The notes beneath the pieces are model-generated. The model had not been told where the DNA came from, did no database searches, and worked only from the letters and a program-made list of their open reading frames with translations. A stretch of DNA of 50,774 nucleotides from an uncultured Thermomicrobia bacterium (GTDB lineage Bacteria > Chloroflexota > Chloroflexia > Thermomicrobiales > JALYUS01), in NCBI GenBank assembly GCA_937968015.1, contig CALBSO010000141.1, positions 1 through 50,774 of the forward strand. Reading direction: 5' to 3'. The position numbers and the translations under genes were made by a program. Below are positions 1-8,772 of the stretch, in pieces; within the stretch, counting starts at the first letter, position 1; each line of letters starts with the position of its first letter.

Positions 1-164
1 GCGAAAGCCTGTCTCCGAGTCTCTGCTGCCTCTCTCCCTTCCCCTCTGCTGGTAAGGTGCGCTGGCTGCTCTCATGGGCAGCAAAGGGGATACTACCGCG
101 CCGACTATGCCGTGTCAAGGGTTTCTCGAAAACCCGTATTTCTCGGTGGCTCTCCCTTGCTGGG

Positions 165-194
165 TTGACGTTTCGCGGCGATGGGTGCTACATT
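165..194 (+). promoter_or_regulatory. Promoter of the tRNA(CAU)-tilS-hpt transcript
   Basis: TTGACG at 165-170 and an extended -10, TGC followed by TACATT at 189-194, are separated by 18 bp. The predicted start is near 201, about 16 nt before the tRNA. The layout is almost identical to the infC promoter in this window. Positions 1-164 hold no gene or tRNA that I can support. Confidence 0.7.
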
Positions 195-216
195 TCGCGT
201 GCATAATTGATCGCGT

Positions 217-291
217 GCCGACGTAGCTCAGTGGCAGAGCGGGGGACTCATAAGCCCTATGTCGCAGGTTCGAATCCCGCCGTCGGCACCA
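217..291 (+). tRNA. tRNA with CAU anticodon (elongator tRNA-Met likely; tRNA-Ile2 possible)
   Basis: A full cloverleaf can be drawn. The acceptor GCCGACG (217-223) pairs with CGTCGGC (281-287), there is a D-arm GCTC..GAGC, the anticodon CAT lies at 249-251, the T-arm contains GGTTCGAATCC, the discriminator is A288 and CCA is encoded at 289-291. The fully paired G1-C72 argues against initiator tRNA. The acceptor and T-arm resemble elongator tRNA-Met, but tRNA-Ile2, which TilS converts to lysidine, also has a CAU anticodon and cannot be excluded. The last pair of the anticodon stem (31-39) is A-G, a mismatch. tilS begins 26 nt downstream, so the tRNA and tilS are probably co-transcribed. Confidence 0.93.
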
Positions 292-317
292 TCCCCCTCT
301 CGTCAAAGACCGGCCAA

Positions 318-1814
318 ATGACCGACCATGTACAATCCGCGAACCGGCTGATCGAGCGCATTCATGCGGTCGTGCGATCCAGTCTGGAGCGAGCGGGATT
401 ATCCCATGTCATCGTCGCCTGCTCCGGTGGCGCGGACAGCATCTGTCTCCTGCATGCGGTCGCGACCGTCGCAGGCCAGACCGGGCAACGCGTCACGGTC
501 GGTCATGTGCGCCACGGCGTTCGCGTGGATGACGTACGGGATGCTGATCTCGTCCAATCGGCTGCCAACCACCTTGCCGTGGAATCCCGTGTCATTTCTC
601 TGCACCGTCTGCGTGCGGATTACCGCCAGTCTCCCTCGGAAGCCGAGATGCGGGATGCGCGGTATCGTGCGTTGGCTGCGTTGGCCGATGAAGTCAACGC
701 CGATGCCGTCCTGACGGGGCACACACTTGATGACCAGGCGGAAACCGTTCTACTCCACCTCGTACGAGGCACTGGCGTGGACGGTCTCGGCGGCATGGCC
801 GAGGAGACGCTGCTCCCGATTGCGCGCGATGCGCGGGACGAACGAGAACATCAGCTCCTCCGTGTTATCCGCCCGCTGCTCTCCGTGCGGCGCGGTGAAA
901 CGGTGGCCTATTGCGGGGCACACGATCTCACTGTGGTCAGTGATCCGACGAACGACGACGTTCGCTATACCCGCAACTGGATGCGCCACACCGTCCTGCC
1001 CATGCTTCGAGAGCGCAATCCCGATGTCGCTGCAACGCTTTGCCGGGCGGCGTCCACCCTCCGCGACGATGCCGCGTTTCTTTCGGAACAGACGGCCCTC
1101 GCACTGGCGCGTTGTGGCTGTCAGACGGAAAAATCGTCTGTGCATATGAGCCGTTCCGCCTTTCGGTCGGAACATGTCGCGCTACAGCGACGCATCCTTC
1201 GGGAAAGCGTACAACGCATCACTGGCAGAACGCCGCGTGCCGACGACGTTGATGCCGCTCGGCATCACATGGTCACGAGCCGTTCGAGCACAATTCGTCA
1301 TTTCGGAGGCGTTGCCTGTTGCCTCGCCTTCGACCAGGTCGTCCTCGGCTGCGACGATGCGATCATCGGATGGATGCGGGAAGTCGCGTCGCGCCGCTTT
1401 CCGCTCTCGCGGGGAGTCCAGGTCGTTCGAGACGATACGAAAGTTCATCTCGCGCTGTCTGACCCTTCGATCGCGGCCTACGATTTCCAGATCGTTCCGG
1501 CATTTCTGCGAGGGCCGGAAAACATCGGGAACGACATCGTTGCAACGCCGTTGCGATTGCCGGACAGCCACACGGCGGTCATTCGGAACCGCTTGCCAAC
1601 GGATCGTTTCTGGCCGAAGAGCAGCAAACGGCCGACGCTTCTGCGAGACTACTTGAGCGCACGCGGCGTCCCCGCACCGGTGCGCGACTTTTTGCCGCTC
1701 TTCGTTGTCAACGGTACGATTGCCTGGGTGATCGGCCACGACGTCGGCACGGAATTCACCGCCACAGACGCGACAGCAACGCATTTCGGCATTTTGAGGC
1801 GACTGGCAAGGTAA
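318..1814 (+). CDS. tilS: tRNA(Ile)-lysidine synthase TilS
   Basis: TilS ligates lysine to C34 of tRNA-Ile(CAU) with ATP, switching its decoding from AUG to AUA. The 498-residue protein has the PP-loop motif SGGADS near residue 33 and the TilS segment GHTLDDQAET about 90 residues later. The C-terminal TilS region follows with RPTLLRDYLSARGVP. The reading frame is open upstream through the tRNA gene, so the ATG at 318 is the first start outside the tRNA. No strong Shine-Dalgarno sequence is visible there. The order tilS-hpt-ftsH is conserved in many bacteria. The gene sits 26 nt after a tRNA(CAU), which is either its substrate (tRNA-Ile2) or the near-identical species it must reject (tRNA-Met). 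Confidence 0.95.
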   Translation: MTDHVQSANRLIERIHAVVRSSLERAGLSHVIVACSGGADSICLLHAVATVAGQTGQRVTVGHVRHGVRVDDVRDADLVQSAANHLAVESRVISLHRLRADYRQSPSEAEMRDARYRALAALADEVNADAVLTGHTLDDQAETVLLHLVRGTGVDGLGGMAEETLLPIARDARDEREHQLLRVIRPLLSVRRGETVAYCGAHDLTVVSDPTNDDVRYTRNWMRHTVLPMLRERNPDVAATLCRAASTLRDDAAFLSEQTALALARCGCQTEKSSVHMSRSAFRSEHVALQRRILRESVQRITGRTPRADDVDAARHHMVTSRSSTIRHFGGVACCLAFDQVVLGCDDAIIGWMREVASRRFPLSRGVQVVRDDTKVHLALSDPSIAAYDFQIVPAFLRGPENIGNDIVATPLRLPDSHTAVIRNRLPTDRFWPKSSKRPTLLRDYLSARGVPAPVRDFLPLFVVNGTIAWVIGHDVGTEFTATDATATHFGILRRLAR

Positions 1815-1877
1815 GGAAAGAAAGGATCGTGGGCACGGATGGGAGAGAGGAAACCGCCGATACCGGGAACGGCAAGT

Positions 1878-2402
1878 ATGCCAATGACGGTACTGCTCAC
1901 GGAAGAAACGATCCAGGCGAAGGTCGCCGAACTAGCGCGTGCGATCGATCGGGACTATGAGGGGCGCGTCCCGGTACTGGTCGGTGTCCTGACCGGCGCG
2001 ACGATTTTCATGGCAGACTTGATCCGTAAGATACAGATTCCGGTCGAGATGGAATTCATGGCGGTCTCCTCGTACGGAGCGGGAACCGAATCGACCGGCG
2101 TTGTCCGCATTCTTAAGGATTTGAATAGTGAGGTAACAGGTCGGGATCTCATTATCATTGAGGATATCGTGGATAGCGGGCTGACGCTCGCCTACTTACA
2201 GAACGTGCTTCGTGCCCGTGAACCGGCCTCCCTCCGAACGTGCGTCCTGCTTGATAAGAAGGAACGACGCGAGAGCGACGTGATGCTTGACTATGTCGGC
2301 TTCACAATCCCGAACGCCTTTGTGATCGGCTACGGACTCGATTATGCGGGCCTGTACCGGCAGTTGCCATTCGTCGGTGTCCTCGATCCGTCCGCGATTT
2401 GA
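1878..2402 (+). CDS. hpt: Hypoxanthine phosphoribosyltransferase
   Basis: This purine-salvage enzyme joins hypoxanthine or guanine to PRPP to give IMP or GMP. The PRPP-binding loop is clear as IIIEDIVDSGLTL, about 100 residues in. The N-terminal TVLLTEETIQ segment and the C-terminal VIGYGLDYAGLYRQLPFVGVL block are typical of bacterial Hpt. I start at ATG 1878 (174 residues), which matches the family N-terminus. ATG 1839 would add 13 residues with no family counterpart, and ATG 1884 is also possible. The gene lies 63 nt after tilS and is probably in the same transcript. Confidence 0.93.
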   Translation: MPMTVLLTEETIQAKVAELARAIDRDYEGRVPVLVGVLTGATIFMADLIRKIQIPVEMEFMAVSSYGAGTESTGVVRILKDLNSEVTGRDLIIIEDIVDSGLTLAYLQNVLRAREPASLRTCVLLDKKERRESDVMLDYVGFTIPNAFVIGYGLDYAGLYRQLPFVGVLDPSAI

Positions 2403-2442
2403 GCGCGCGGCCCTGTGTGCGTGGCGACTGCGCCCCGCGTCG

Positions 2443-2471
2443 TTACATTTCCGCGCACCTACTCGTATGAT
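2443..2471 (+). promoter_or_regulatory. Candidate promoter upstream of ftsH
   Basis: TTACAT at 2443-2448 and TATGAT at 2466-2471 are separated by 17 bp, leaving a leader of roughly 95 nt before ftsH. The -35 box is weak. Supported by sequence pattern only. Confidence 0.45.
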
Positions 2472-2571
2472 AGAATGAACCGTCGCGTGACCACAGGCTT
2501 GAGCGCTTGAGTGGCGTGCGATTCACTGGGATCCCCTGTCCACGCAGCGCCGCGGCGCCGGAGGCTTGTTG

Positions 2572-4560
2572 ATGAGTGAAAACAAGTGGCTGAAAAACAG
2601 CCTCGTATACTTGATTATCATTGTCGCGGTGATCGCGCTCTGGTTTACGGTTGTGCAAAGCCCTGGCGGGAACAAGTCGGAAGACATTGGCCAAGTGATC
2701 ACCGACGTACGGGGAGGCCGCGTCGCAAAGATCACGACGACGAATGGCAGTAGCAACGCTGAAGTCGATTACCGAGACAATACGAAGAAAAATGTCCGGC
2801 TACCCGACAATAGTTCGATTTACGAGATTCTGAAAGATAATGGCATCGCACCGGACCAATTTCCGACCATCGCGGCGAAAGGCGCAAGCCAGTGGGGGAG
2901 TTGGCTCGGCACGCTGGGGTTCCTTCTGCCGACGCTGTTTCTGGTCGGTATTCTCGTCTTTATGATGCGACAGGCGCAGGGCTCGAATAATCAGGCAATG
3001 TCGTTTGGCAAGAGCCGGGCGCGCATGTTCACCGGCAACCGACCAAGTGTGACGTTCACCGATGTCGCGGGAGTCGAGGAGGCGAAACAGGAACTTGCGG
3101 AAGTCGTGGAGTTCCTCAAATACCCGGATAAATTCGCCGCACTCGGCGCGCGCATCCCGCGCGGCGTGTTGCTCGTCGGCCCCCCCGGTACCGGCAAGAC
3201 GCTGCTTTCCCGTGCGGTGGCGGGGGAGGCGGGCGTGCCTTTCTTCTCGATCTCCGGCTCCGAGTTCGTTGAAATGTTCGTCGGTGTTGGCGCCTCGCGC
3301 GTGCGCGATCTTTTCGATCAGGCAAAGCGCAACGCACCGTGCATTATCTTCGTTGATGAGATTGACGCAGTCGGGCGGCAACGTGGCGCGGGCCTCGGTG
3401 GGAGCCACGACGAGCGCGAGCAAACATTGAACCAGATCCTTGTCGAGATGGACGGCTTCGACAGCAGCACGAACATCATTGTGATCGCCGCAACAAACCG
3501 GCCGGACGTGCTCGATCCCGCGTTACTGCGTCCGGGGCGGTTTGACCGGCAGGTGATCCTCGACAACCCGGACATTCGGGGCCGACAGGCAATTCTCGAA
3601 GTGCATACGCGCGGCAAGCCGATGGACGAGCCAGTGACGCTCGAAGAGATCGCGCGCCAGACGCCGGGCTTCTCCGGTGCGGACCTGGAAAATCTCGTCA
3701 ATGAGGCGGCGATCCTCGCGGCCCGCCGCAACCTGAAAGTGATTGGCCGTGACGAGGTAGCAGAGGCGATTGACCGGGTGATCGCCGGCCCGCAGCGTAA
3801 AAGCCGGCTGATCAGCGAGCGCGAGCGGATTATGACCGCGTATCACGAGGCGGGCCATGCCCTCGTCGCGCGAGTCCTCGCGAACTCTGATCCGGTACAC
3901 AAAATCAGTATCGTGGCGCGCGGCATGATGGGCGGCTATACGCGTATCCTGCCGGACGAGGATCGGTTCTTCTGGACAAAGGCGCAGTTCAAAGACCGGC
4001 TCGCCTACGCACTCGGCGGCCACGTCACGGAGGAATTGGTTTTTCAGGAAGTGAGTACCGGCGCATCGAACGACATCGAGCAGGTGACGAATCTCGCGCG
4101 GAAGATGGTCACGGAGTACGGCATGAGCAAGGAACTCGGCCCAATCCAGTACGGGAAGCGTGAGGAGATGGTCTTTCTTGGCCGCGATCTCGGCGAGCAT
4201 CGCAACTACTCAGACGATGTCGCATTCCAGATTGACAAAGAAGTGCGCAAACTCGTCGAGGAAGGGTATGAGCGGGCACGGCAAGTGCTGACCACCTACA
4301 TGGAGCAGTTGCACCAGATTTCCGCGCTGCTGCTGGAAAAGGAGACCGTTGACGGTGACGAGATCGAGGAGTTCTTCCACGAGCCGAAGCCCGCGCCGAA
4401 TTACGTGATTCCGCAGCGCGCGAAAGACGCCGTTGCCGCCGCGATCCTCGCTGCCGAGCAGAAAGCGCAAACGCAGCAGCCGAGCCCGACCACACCGCGG
4501 TCGCCCAGCAACGGACAAGCCCCGCCACCGCGGTTCCGCAACGCGCCGGGCGTCGCGTAG
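2572..4560 (+). CDS. ftsH: ATP-dependent zinc metalloprotease FtsH
   Basis: FtsH is a membrane-anchored AAA+ protease that degrades unfolded or regulatory membrane and cytosolic proteins as a hexamer. The 662-residue protein has a transmembrane helix near residues 10-28, an extracytoplasmic domain, a second helix near 108-128, and Walker A GPPGTGKT near 203. Walker B IIFVDEID lies near 258, the second region of homology contains AATNRPDVLDPALLRPGRFD, and the zinc site HEAGH is near 425. The start is ATG 2572: GGAGG at 2560-2564 lies 7 nt upstream, whereas the in-frame TTG at 2566 would be too close. The proline- and glutamine-rich tail is a usual variable end. A terminator follows the gene. 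Confidence 0.98.
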   Translation: MSENKWLKNSLVYLIIIVAVIALWFTVVQSPGGNKSEDIGQVITDVRGGRVAKITTTNGSSNAEVDYRDNTKKNVRLPDNSSIYEILKDNGIAPDQFPTIAAKGASQWGSWLGTLGFLLPTLFLVGILVFMMRQAQGSNNQAMSFGKSRARMFTGNRPSVTFTDVAGVEEAKQELAEVVEFLKYPDKFAALGARIPRGVLLVGPPGTGKTLLSRAVAGEAGVPFFSISGSEFVEMFVGVGASRVRDLFDQAKRNAPCIIFVDEIDAVGRQRGAGLGGSHDEREQTLNQILVEMDGFDSSTNIIVIAATNRPDVLDPALLRPGRFDRQVILDNPDIRGRQAILEVHTRGKPMDEPVTLEEIARQTPGFSGADLENLVNEAAILAARRNLKVIGRDEVAEAIDRVIAGPQRKSRLISERERIMTAYHEAGHALVARVLANSDPVHKISIVARGMMGGYTRILPDEDRFFWTKAQFKDRLAYALGGHVTEELVFQEVSTGASNDIEQVTNLARKMVTEYGMSKELGPIQYGKREEMVFLGRDLGEHRNYSDDVAFQIDKEVRKLVEEGYERARQVLTTYMEQLHQISALLLEKETVDGDEIEEFFHEPKPAPNYVIPQRAKDAVAAAILAAEQKAQTQQPSPTTPRSPSNGQAPPPRFRNAPGVA

Positions 4561-4578
4561 CGCTTCAAAACGATCGTT

Positions 4579-4613
4579 GTGGGGCCGGAGCAGCCCGGCC
4601 CCGCGTTTCTGTT
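4579..4613 (+). terminator. Rho-independent terminator after ftsH
   Basis: The GC-rich stem GTGGGGCCGG / CCGGCCCCGC (4579-4588 with 4595-4604) has a 6-nt loop and is followed by the T-rich TTTCTGTT. The next gene begins only 13 nt later, so some read-through or a separate promoter inside ftsH is implied. Confidence 0.65.
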
Positions 4614-4625
4614 CGGCTGGAAACG

Positions 4626-5852
4626 ATGGACAATGCGATGATGCAGGAAACGGTCGCGGTTGGCGCGACAATCACGCTCCGTGCCGATTCGATGGCAAAT
4701 GGGGGCGCGGCCGTCGGACGGCACGGGTCATTCGTCGTGTTCATCCAAGGCGCCGCGCCCGGCGAAATGGTTGCCGCCCGCATTGTCGAAGTCCGAAAGA
4801 GATTCGCACGCGCGATCGTGGTTGATATTCTTGAATCCTCTCCCAATCGTGTCTCGCCGCCGTGCCCCTATTTCGGCGCGTGCGGCGGCTGCCAGTGGCA
4901 GTTCCTTGAGTATGCCGCGCAGGTAACGCTCAAGGTCGAGATCGTCCGCGAGCAGTTTCGCCGGGGTCTCCGTCTCGACGATGAAGAGATTGGCGCGATC
5001 ATCCGCCCGCCGGTCGGGATGCTCGACCCGTGGCGCTATCGCAATGTCGTCACGGTTGAGCCGACAGCGGATCACAAACCCGCGTTCCACCGCCTCCACA
5101 GCGCGGCCCTGATCGCGATTGATCATTGCCCGATCAGCCAGCCGGCGATCAGCTCGGAACTCGCGCGACTCAGTGCGGACGGCATGACAGATGAAACGAC
5201 GATTCGCACGAATGACGCGGAATCGGCAGTAGCATTCAAGGCCCAGGAACCGCGCACCGTCTATCAGACGCTCCTCGGTCGGCGGTTCCGGGTTTCCGGG
5301 GGCGCATTTTTTCAGGTAAACACGCGGCGTGAAGCACGGTCGGGCCAACCCGATCTCAGCATGGCAGATGTGCTTGCACAATACGTTCTTGACGGGCTGG
5401 CCCTCACGGGCAATGAAACGGTGCTCGATCTCTACGCCGGCGTAGGTGTCTTTGCGATCCTCGCGGCGCCCCATGCGCGCCGCGTCATCGCAGTCGAAGA
5501 AATAGCCGCCGCCGGGACGGACGCACGATTCAATGCGAGCGCCGCCGACCTCGAAAATGTCAGCGTCCATGTCCACAAGGCGGAACGGTTCATGGCGACA
5601 TTTGCGGAGCGTCTGGATGCCGTCGTGCTCGACCCGCCCCGTTCCGGGTGCGAACAGGGTGTCCTTGATGGCCTCCTGCGCCTGCGACCCGCACGCGTCG
5701 TCTATGTCTCGTGCGATATCGCGACGCTTGTCCGCGATCTGCGCGTCCTGCATGGCGCGTATCGTATCGAGAGCGTCAGGATGGTTGATATGTTTCCGCA
5801 GACCTCACATATCGAGGCCGTGACCCTACTGACCAGACGGGAGGCGAACTGA
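4626..5852 (+). CDS. rlmD: RlmD/TrmA-family 23S rRNA or tRNA (uracil-C5)-methyltransferase
   Basis: This 408-residue SAM-dependent enzyme methylates C5 of a uracil in rRNA or tRNA. An N-terminal TRAM-like region is followed by the cysteine cluster CPYFGACGGC near residues 80-89, with a further Cys in DHCPI, typical of the [4Fe-4S] site in this family. QVNT, the SAM motif VLDLYAGVGVFAIL, the LDPPRSG motif and the catalytic cysteine in VVYVSCD all appear in the expected order. Whether the substrate is U747, U1939 or tRNA U54 cannot be told from sequence, so the symbol is family-level. The TGA overlaps the next ATG (TGATG), which implies translational coupling. Confidence 0.9.
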   Translation: MDNAMMQETVAVGATITLRADSMANGGAAVGRHGSFVVFIQGAAPGEMVAARIVEVRKRFARAIVVDILESSPNRVSPPCPYFGACGGCQWQFLEYAAQVTLKVEIVREQFRRGLRLDDEEIGAIIRPPVGMLDPWRYRNVVTVEPTADHKPAFHRLHSAALIAIDHCPISQPAISSELARLSADGMTDETTIRTNDAESAVAFKAQEPRTVYQTLLGRRFRVSGGAFFQVNTRREARSGQPDLSMADVLAQYVLDGLALTGNETVLDLYAGVGVFAILAAPHARRVIAVEEIAAAGTDARFNASAADLENVSVHVHKAERFMATFAERLDAVVLDPPRSGCEQGVLDGLLRLRPARVVYVSCDIATLVRDLRVLHGAYRIESVRMVDMFPQTSHIEAVTLLTRREAN

Positions 5853-6325
5853 TGAGCGAGCGTCCTTTTGATGTGCAACGCGCGCGCGCCGAAGTCTTTG
5901 CATTGGTGCGCGCTTGCCCTGTCGGTCGTGTCACGACCTATGGATGGCTGGCGGCGGGGATCGGCATGCCGGGGCACGCGCGGCTCGTCGGCTGGATCAT
6001 GAACGGCATTCCGGCGGAAGCGAGAGTGCCCGCGCATCGTGTGGTGAACCGCGCTGGCGTTCTGACCGGGGCATGGGCGTTCGGGCATCCCGAGACGATG
6101 GCCGGTCTGCTCCGCGCGGAGGGCGTCGCCTTCGACGAGAAAGGCCGCGTCGTGATGAAACACCATGCGTGGGATCCGCTCGCGGATCTCGATCCCGGCG
6201 AACTGACGCGGATTCTCTCGGATGCGTTGAATGATGTCGCCGATCTGCCAGCGCCTGCGGACGACCTACCAGCGGCGCTCCGACGCGATTTAAGCGGCCC
6301 GTTCCGTCTCCGTCCCAGTTCGTGA
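5852..6325 (+). CDS. Alkyltransferase-like protein (ATL), MGMT fold without the acceptor cysteine
   Basis: The 157-residue protein begins with a complete MGMT-like DNA-binding domain: GRVTTYGWLAAGIGMPGHAR, then GWIMNGIP. In the position of the methyltransferase active site PCHRV it has PAHRV, so the alkyl-acceptor cysteine is replaced by alanine. This is the defining feature of ATL proteins, which bind O6-alkylguanine in DNA and hand it to nucleotide excision repair rather than reversing the damage. About 50 residues of unassigned C-terminal tail follow the domain. The start codon overlaps the stop of the methyltransferase gene. uvrC is present in the same window at 38.7 kb. The gene converges with the glycan operon. 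Confidence 0.88.
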   Translation: MSERPFDVQRARAEVFALVRACPVGRVTTYGWLAAGIGMPGHARLVGWIMNGIPAEARVPAHRVVNRAGVLTGAWAFGHPETMAGLLRAEGVAFDEKGRVVMKHHAWDPLADLDPGELTRILSDALNDVADLPAPADDLPAALRRDLSGPFRLRPSS

Positions 6326-6352
6326 TCCAGCCGATGAGCCGCGCGAATGGAA

Positions 6353-7603
6353 TCAGGCGGTAGCGTTCGGTATGTCAGCATCTATCGCCGCACGGTAGAC
6401 GACCAGGTGGCGGTCCGTCACCTCCGCAAGCCCGAACAGGCGCGCGGCGCGCTCCCGCGACGCGCCGGACATGCGCGCACGCAGATCGTCGTTGGCAGCG
6501 AGATCATGGAGGCGTGCGACCATCGTTTCTCTATCGTCCACTGCCGCGAGATACCCCGTCACGCCATCCGCGACGACTTCACGCGTGCCGCCGGTATCGG
6601 TCGCGACGATCGGACAACCGGCGGCGAGCGCCTCGAGATGTGTTCGGCTGAGCGGCTCAGCCCAGCGTGCCGGTGTGATGAGCGCGATCGCGCGCTGCAT
6701 CAAGGCGATTACCTCCTCATTCGGCACACGACCGAGCACATGAAGACGCTCCGGAGCCGTGGGAGATCGAAGAGATTCCTCCAAGGGGCCGTCGCCAACG
6801 ACGAGGATTGGCGGCGCGTCCGACCCGAGTCGCCCCGCGATCTCCGCCAGCAGATCGGCCCCCTTGTGCGCGGACAATTTGCCGACATAGAGGAAGAATC
6901 GCTCGGGCACGCCAAGCGAAAACGTGCGATCGCCGGGCGAAAAAAGTGAGAGATCAACGGCGTTGGGAATAGTGTGCAGGCGCGACGGCAACACGACCGA
7001 TCGCAACTCACGGTGCATCGCGTCGCTCGCCGCGATCACGCGGTCGGCGCGGGCCAACAGTCGCTGTCGTTGCCCCAGCATTCCCCGCATGACTTCCCGC
7101 TTGAGGAGAGACATCAGTCTCGAAGCGTTTTCAGAACCGCGTTGCGGATTGCAGGGGGAGCGCGTACCGACGAGACAGCCTGGGCATTGCGCTGCCGCGA
7201 GTGCGGTGCCATAGAAGCACACGGGCCAATGATCGCGCACCGTAACGACCAGCGGCACAGACCGGGCAGCACGACTTGCGACAAACATTGCGTTGATATG
7301 CTGCGCGTGGACGATGTCCGGCGACCACGAACGGACGAGTTGCCGCACAACACGACCGGGGCCAAGTCCGCTGAGCGCGAGGAGCGCCGGGTTAAACGTC
7401 TGAGCGCCTGGCTGTGCCCGCCAAACAGGGAAGCCGTCATAGTCCATTGCTATGACTCGCCGCGTGGGTTGCGCGACGACGACGCGGACGTCGTGCCCTC
7501 GCGCTCGTAGACCCCGCGCGAGATGGTAGGTACTCCAACCGCTGCCATACGAATGGGGTGGGAACGCGTCCGTGACGAAGAGGATGCGGAGCGCGCGATT
7601 CAT
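6353..7603 (-). CDS. GT4-type glycosyltransferase
   Basis: This 416-residue GT-B enzyme probably transfers a sugar from a nucleotide-sugar donor in the cytoplasm during glycan assembly. The N-terminal domain opens with ILFVTDAFPPHSYGSGWSTY, the acceptor-side glycine-rich loop. The C-terminal donor domain has FFLYVGKLSAHKGADLL, VVGDGPLEE and the E-x7-E element EPLSRTHLE followed by AAGCPIVATDTGG. A cysteine cluster (CPGC..C) near residue 140 is unusual, though I recall it in some GT4 enzymes. The start is ATG 7603, which overlaps the upstream stop by 4 nt. It is the last gene of the minus-strand glycan operon, and the sugar specificity cannot be read. Confidence 0.88.
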   Translation of the reverse strand: MNRALRILFVTDAFPPHSYGSGWSTYHLARGLRARGHDVRVVVAQPTRRVIAMDYDGFPVWRAQPGAQTFNPALLALSGLGPGRVVRQLVRSWSPDIVHAQHINAMFVASRAARSVPLVVTVRDHWPVCFYGTALAAAQCPGCLVGTRSPCNPQRGSENASRLMSLLKREVMRGMLGQRQRLLARADRVIAASDAMHRELRSVVLPSRLHTIPNAVDLSLFSPGDRTFSLGVPERFFLYVGKLSAHKGADLLAEIAGRLGSDAPPILVVGDGPLEESLRSPTAPERLHVLGRVPNEEVIALMQRAIALITPARWAEPLSRTHLEALAAGCPIVATDTGGTREVVADGVTGYLAAVDDRETMVARLHDLAANDDLRARMSGASRERAARLFGLAEVTDRHLVVYRAAIDADIPNATA

Positions 7604-8772
7604 CGGTGCGATACCAATTGCGTCATCACCGCATCCAGATGGCGGCAATGCGCCTCCCACGACCACTCGTCAATGACCTGTGCGCGCCCGACTGCACCCA
7701 TCTCAGCGCGCTTTTGTCTATCGTGCAACAAATCCACGATGGCGGACGCGAGCGCGTCAACGTCCCGCTCAGGAACGGTAATACCCGCCCCGCGCACGAT
7801 GTGGATCAATGGCTCGACCGCCGTTGTGACAACCGGGACACCCATCGCCATCGCCTCGAACACTTTGAGCGGCGACCAATAGAAGCCGAAATACTTGAGT
7901 GGCGCGTGCAGCGACGGCACAAAGGGGGCGACCGCGATGTCGCTGAGTGCCAGATGCAGTGGAACATCCCGATAGGGAACCGCCCCGGTGAAGATAATGC
8001 CCGACGATGGTTCATTCCGGGAAGATGTTTCCAGTGCGTGACGCTCCGGGCCGTCACCGACGAGGAGCAGATACGCATGCGGAATTTGGACGCGTACGCG
8101 GCGAAATGCGCGCATGGCGATGTCTGCGCCATGCCACGCGCGAAAACTGCTGACGAAGCCGATAACCGGGGCATCCGACGGAATACCATACCGACGCCGT
8201 AGGTCGCGGGCCTCGGGACCGCTCCGTGGAGAGCGCGAGGGATCGAATAGCCGCACATTTGCGCCCCACTGAAGCGGTGTCACCTTATCGCGAAACTCGA
8301 TTGGCACCGTTGTCGCGAGGGGAGTGACGATCGAATCAGCCCAACGACATTGCCGCGTTGCCCATCGTCGCATGGCGTGTCCTGTGAACCCGTCAACCCG
8401 ATCCTTCGGCGTGCCGGGTGGGTCAATGACCGGCGCGTTGACTTCGAGGATCGCGGGAATGTTGCGTTGGTCAGCGGCAAGCATACCGCCACCAGCAAAG
8501 GTATAGAAGCGTTCGATGACAATGTCCGGCCGCCAGGCCGCGGCAATCTTCCGCACGCGCGGCGTGACCATCCATGCGAGCATTGGTGGTACTGCGACGA
8601 GCGAGAGGCGTGCGTTCAATCGCTCGCTGTCGCGCGCGGCACGACGACCGCGCGCGACCAGCCACACGTCGTGACCGAGCGCGGCGAGGCCGTTCGTGAC
8701 TTCCCGAACATGCGTCGCGCCACCATGGCTCATTGAAGAGTCAATCGCCAGCGCGCAGTAGAGGACTCTCAT
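7600..8772 (-). CDS. GT4-type glycosyltransferase
   Basis: This 390-residue GT-B glycosyltransferase opens with VLYCALAIDSSMSHGGATHV, the substrate-binding loop of the family. It also has VIGFVSSFRAWHGADI, LLVGDGPERHAL and the donor-site segment SPLKVFEAMAMGVPVVTT near residues 305-325. Its role is inferred as one sugar-addition step of the surface glycan. ATG 8772 overlaps the upstream methyltransferase stop by 4 nt, and its own stop overlaps the next start by 4 nt, so the three genes look translationally coupled. Donor and acceptor are unknown. Confidence 0.87.
   Translation of the reverse strand: MRVLYCALAIDSSMSHGGATHVREVTNGLAALGHDVWLVARGRRAARDSERLNARLSLVAVPPMLAWMVTPRVRKIAAAWRPDIVIERFYTFAGGGMLAADQRNIPAILEVNAPVIDPPGTPKDRVDGFTGHAMRRWATRQCRWADSIVTPLATTVPIEFRDKVTPLQWGANVRLFDPSRSPRSGPEARDLRRRYGIPSDAPVIGFVSSFRAWHGADIAMRAFRRVRVQIPHAYLLLVGDGPERHALETSSRNEPSSGIIFTGAVPYRDVPLHLALSDIAVAPFVPSLHAPLKYFGFYWSPLKVFEAMAMGVPVVTTAVEPLIHIVRGAGITVPERDVDALASAIVDLLHDRQKRAEMGAVGRAQVIDEWSWEAHCRHLDAVMTQLVSHR

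Noticed and set aside
115..306. 63-codon minus-strand frame at the left end
   Set aside because: It is the reverse complement of the tRNA(CAU) gene.
5852..6325. Functional O6-methylguanine-DNA methyltransferase (ogt)
   Set aside because: The acceptor cysteine is missing (PAHRV instead of PCHRV).
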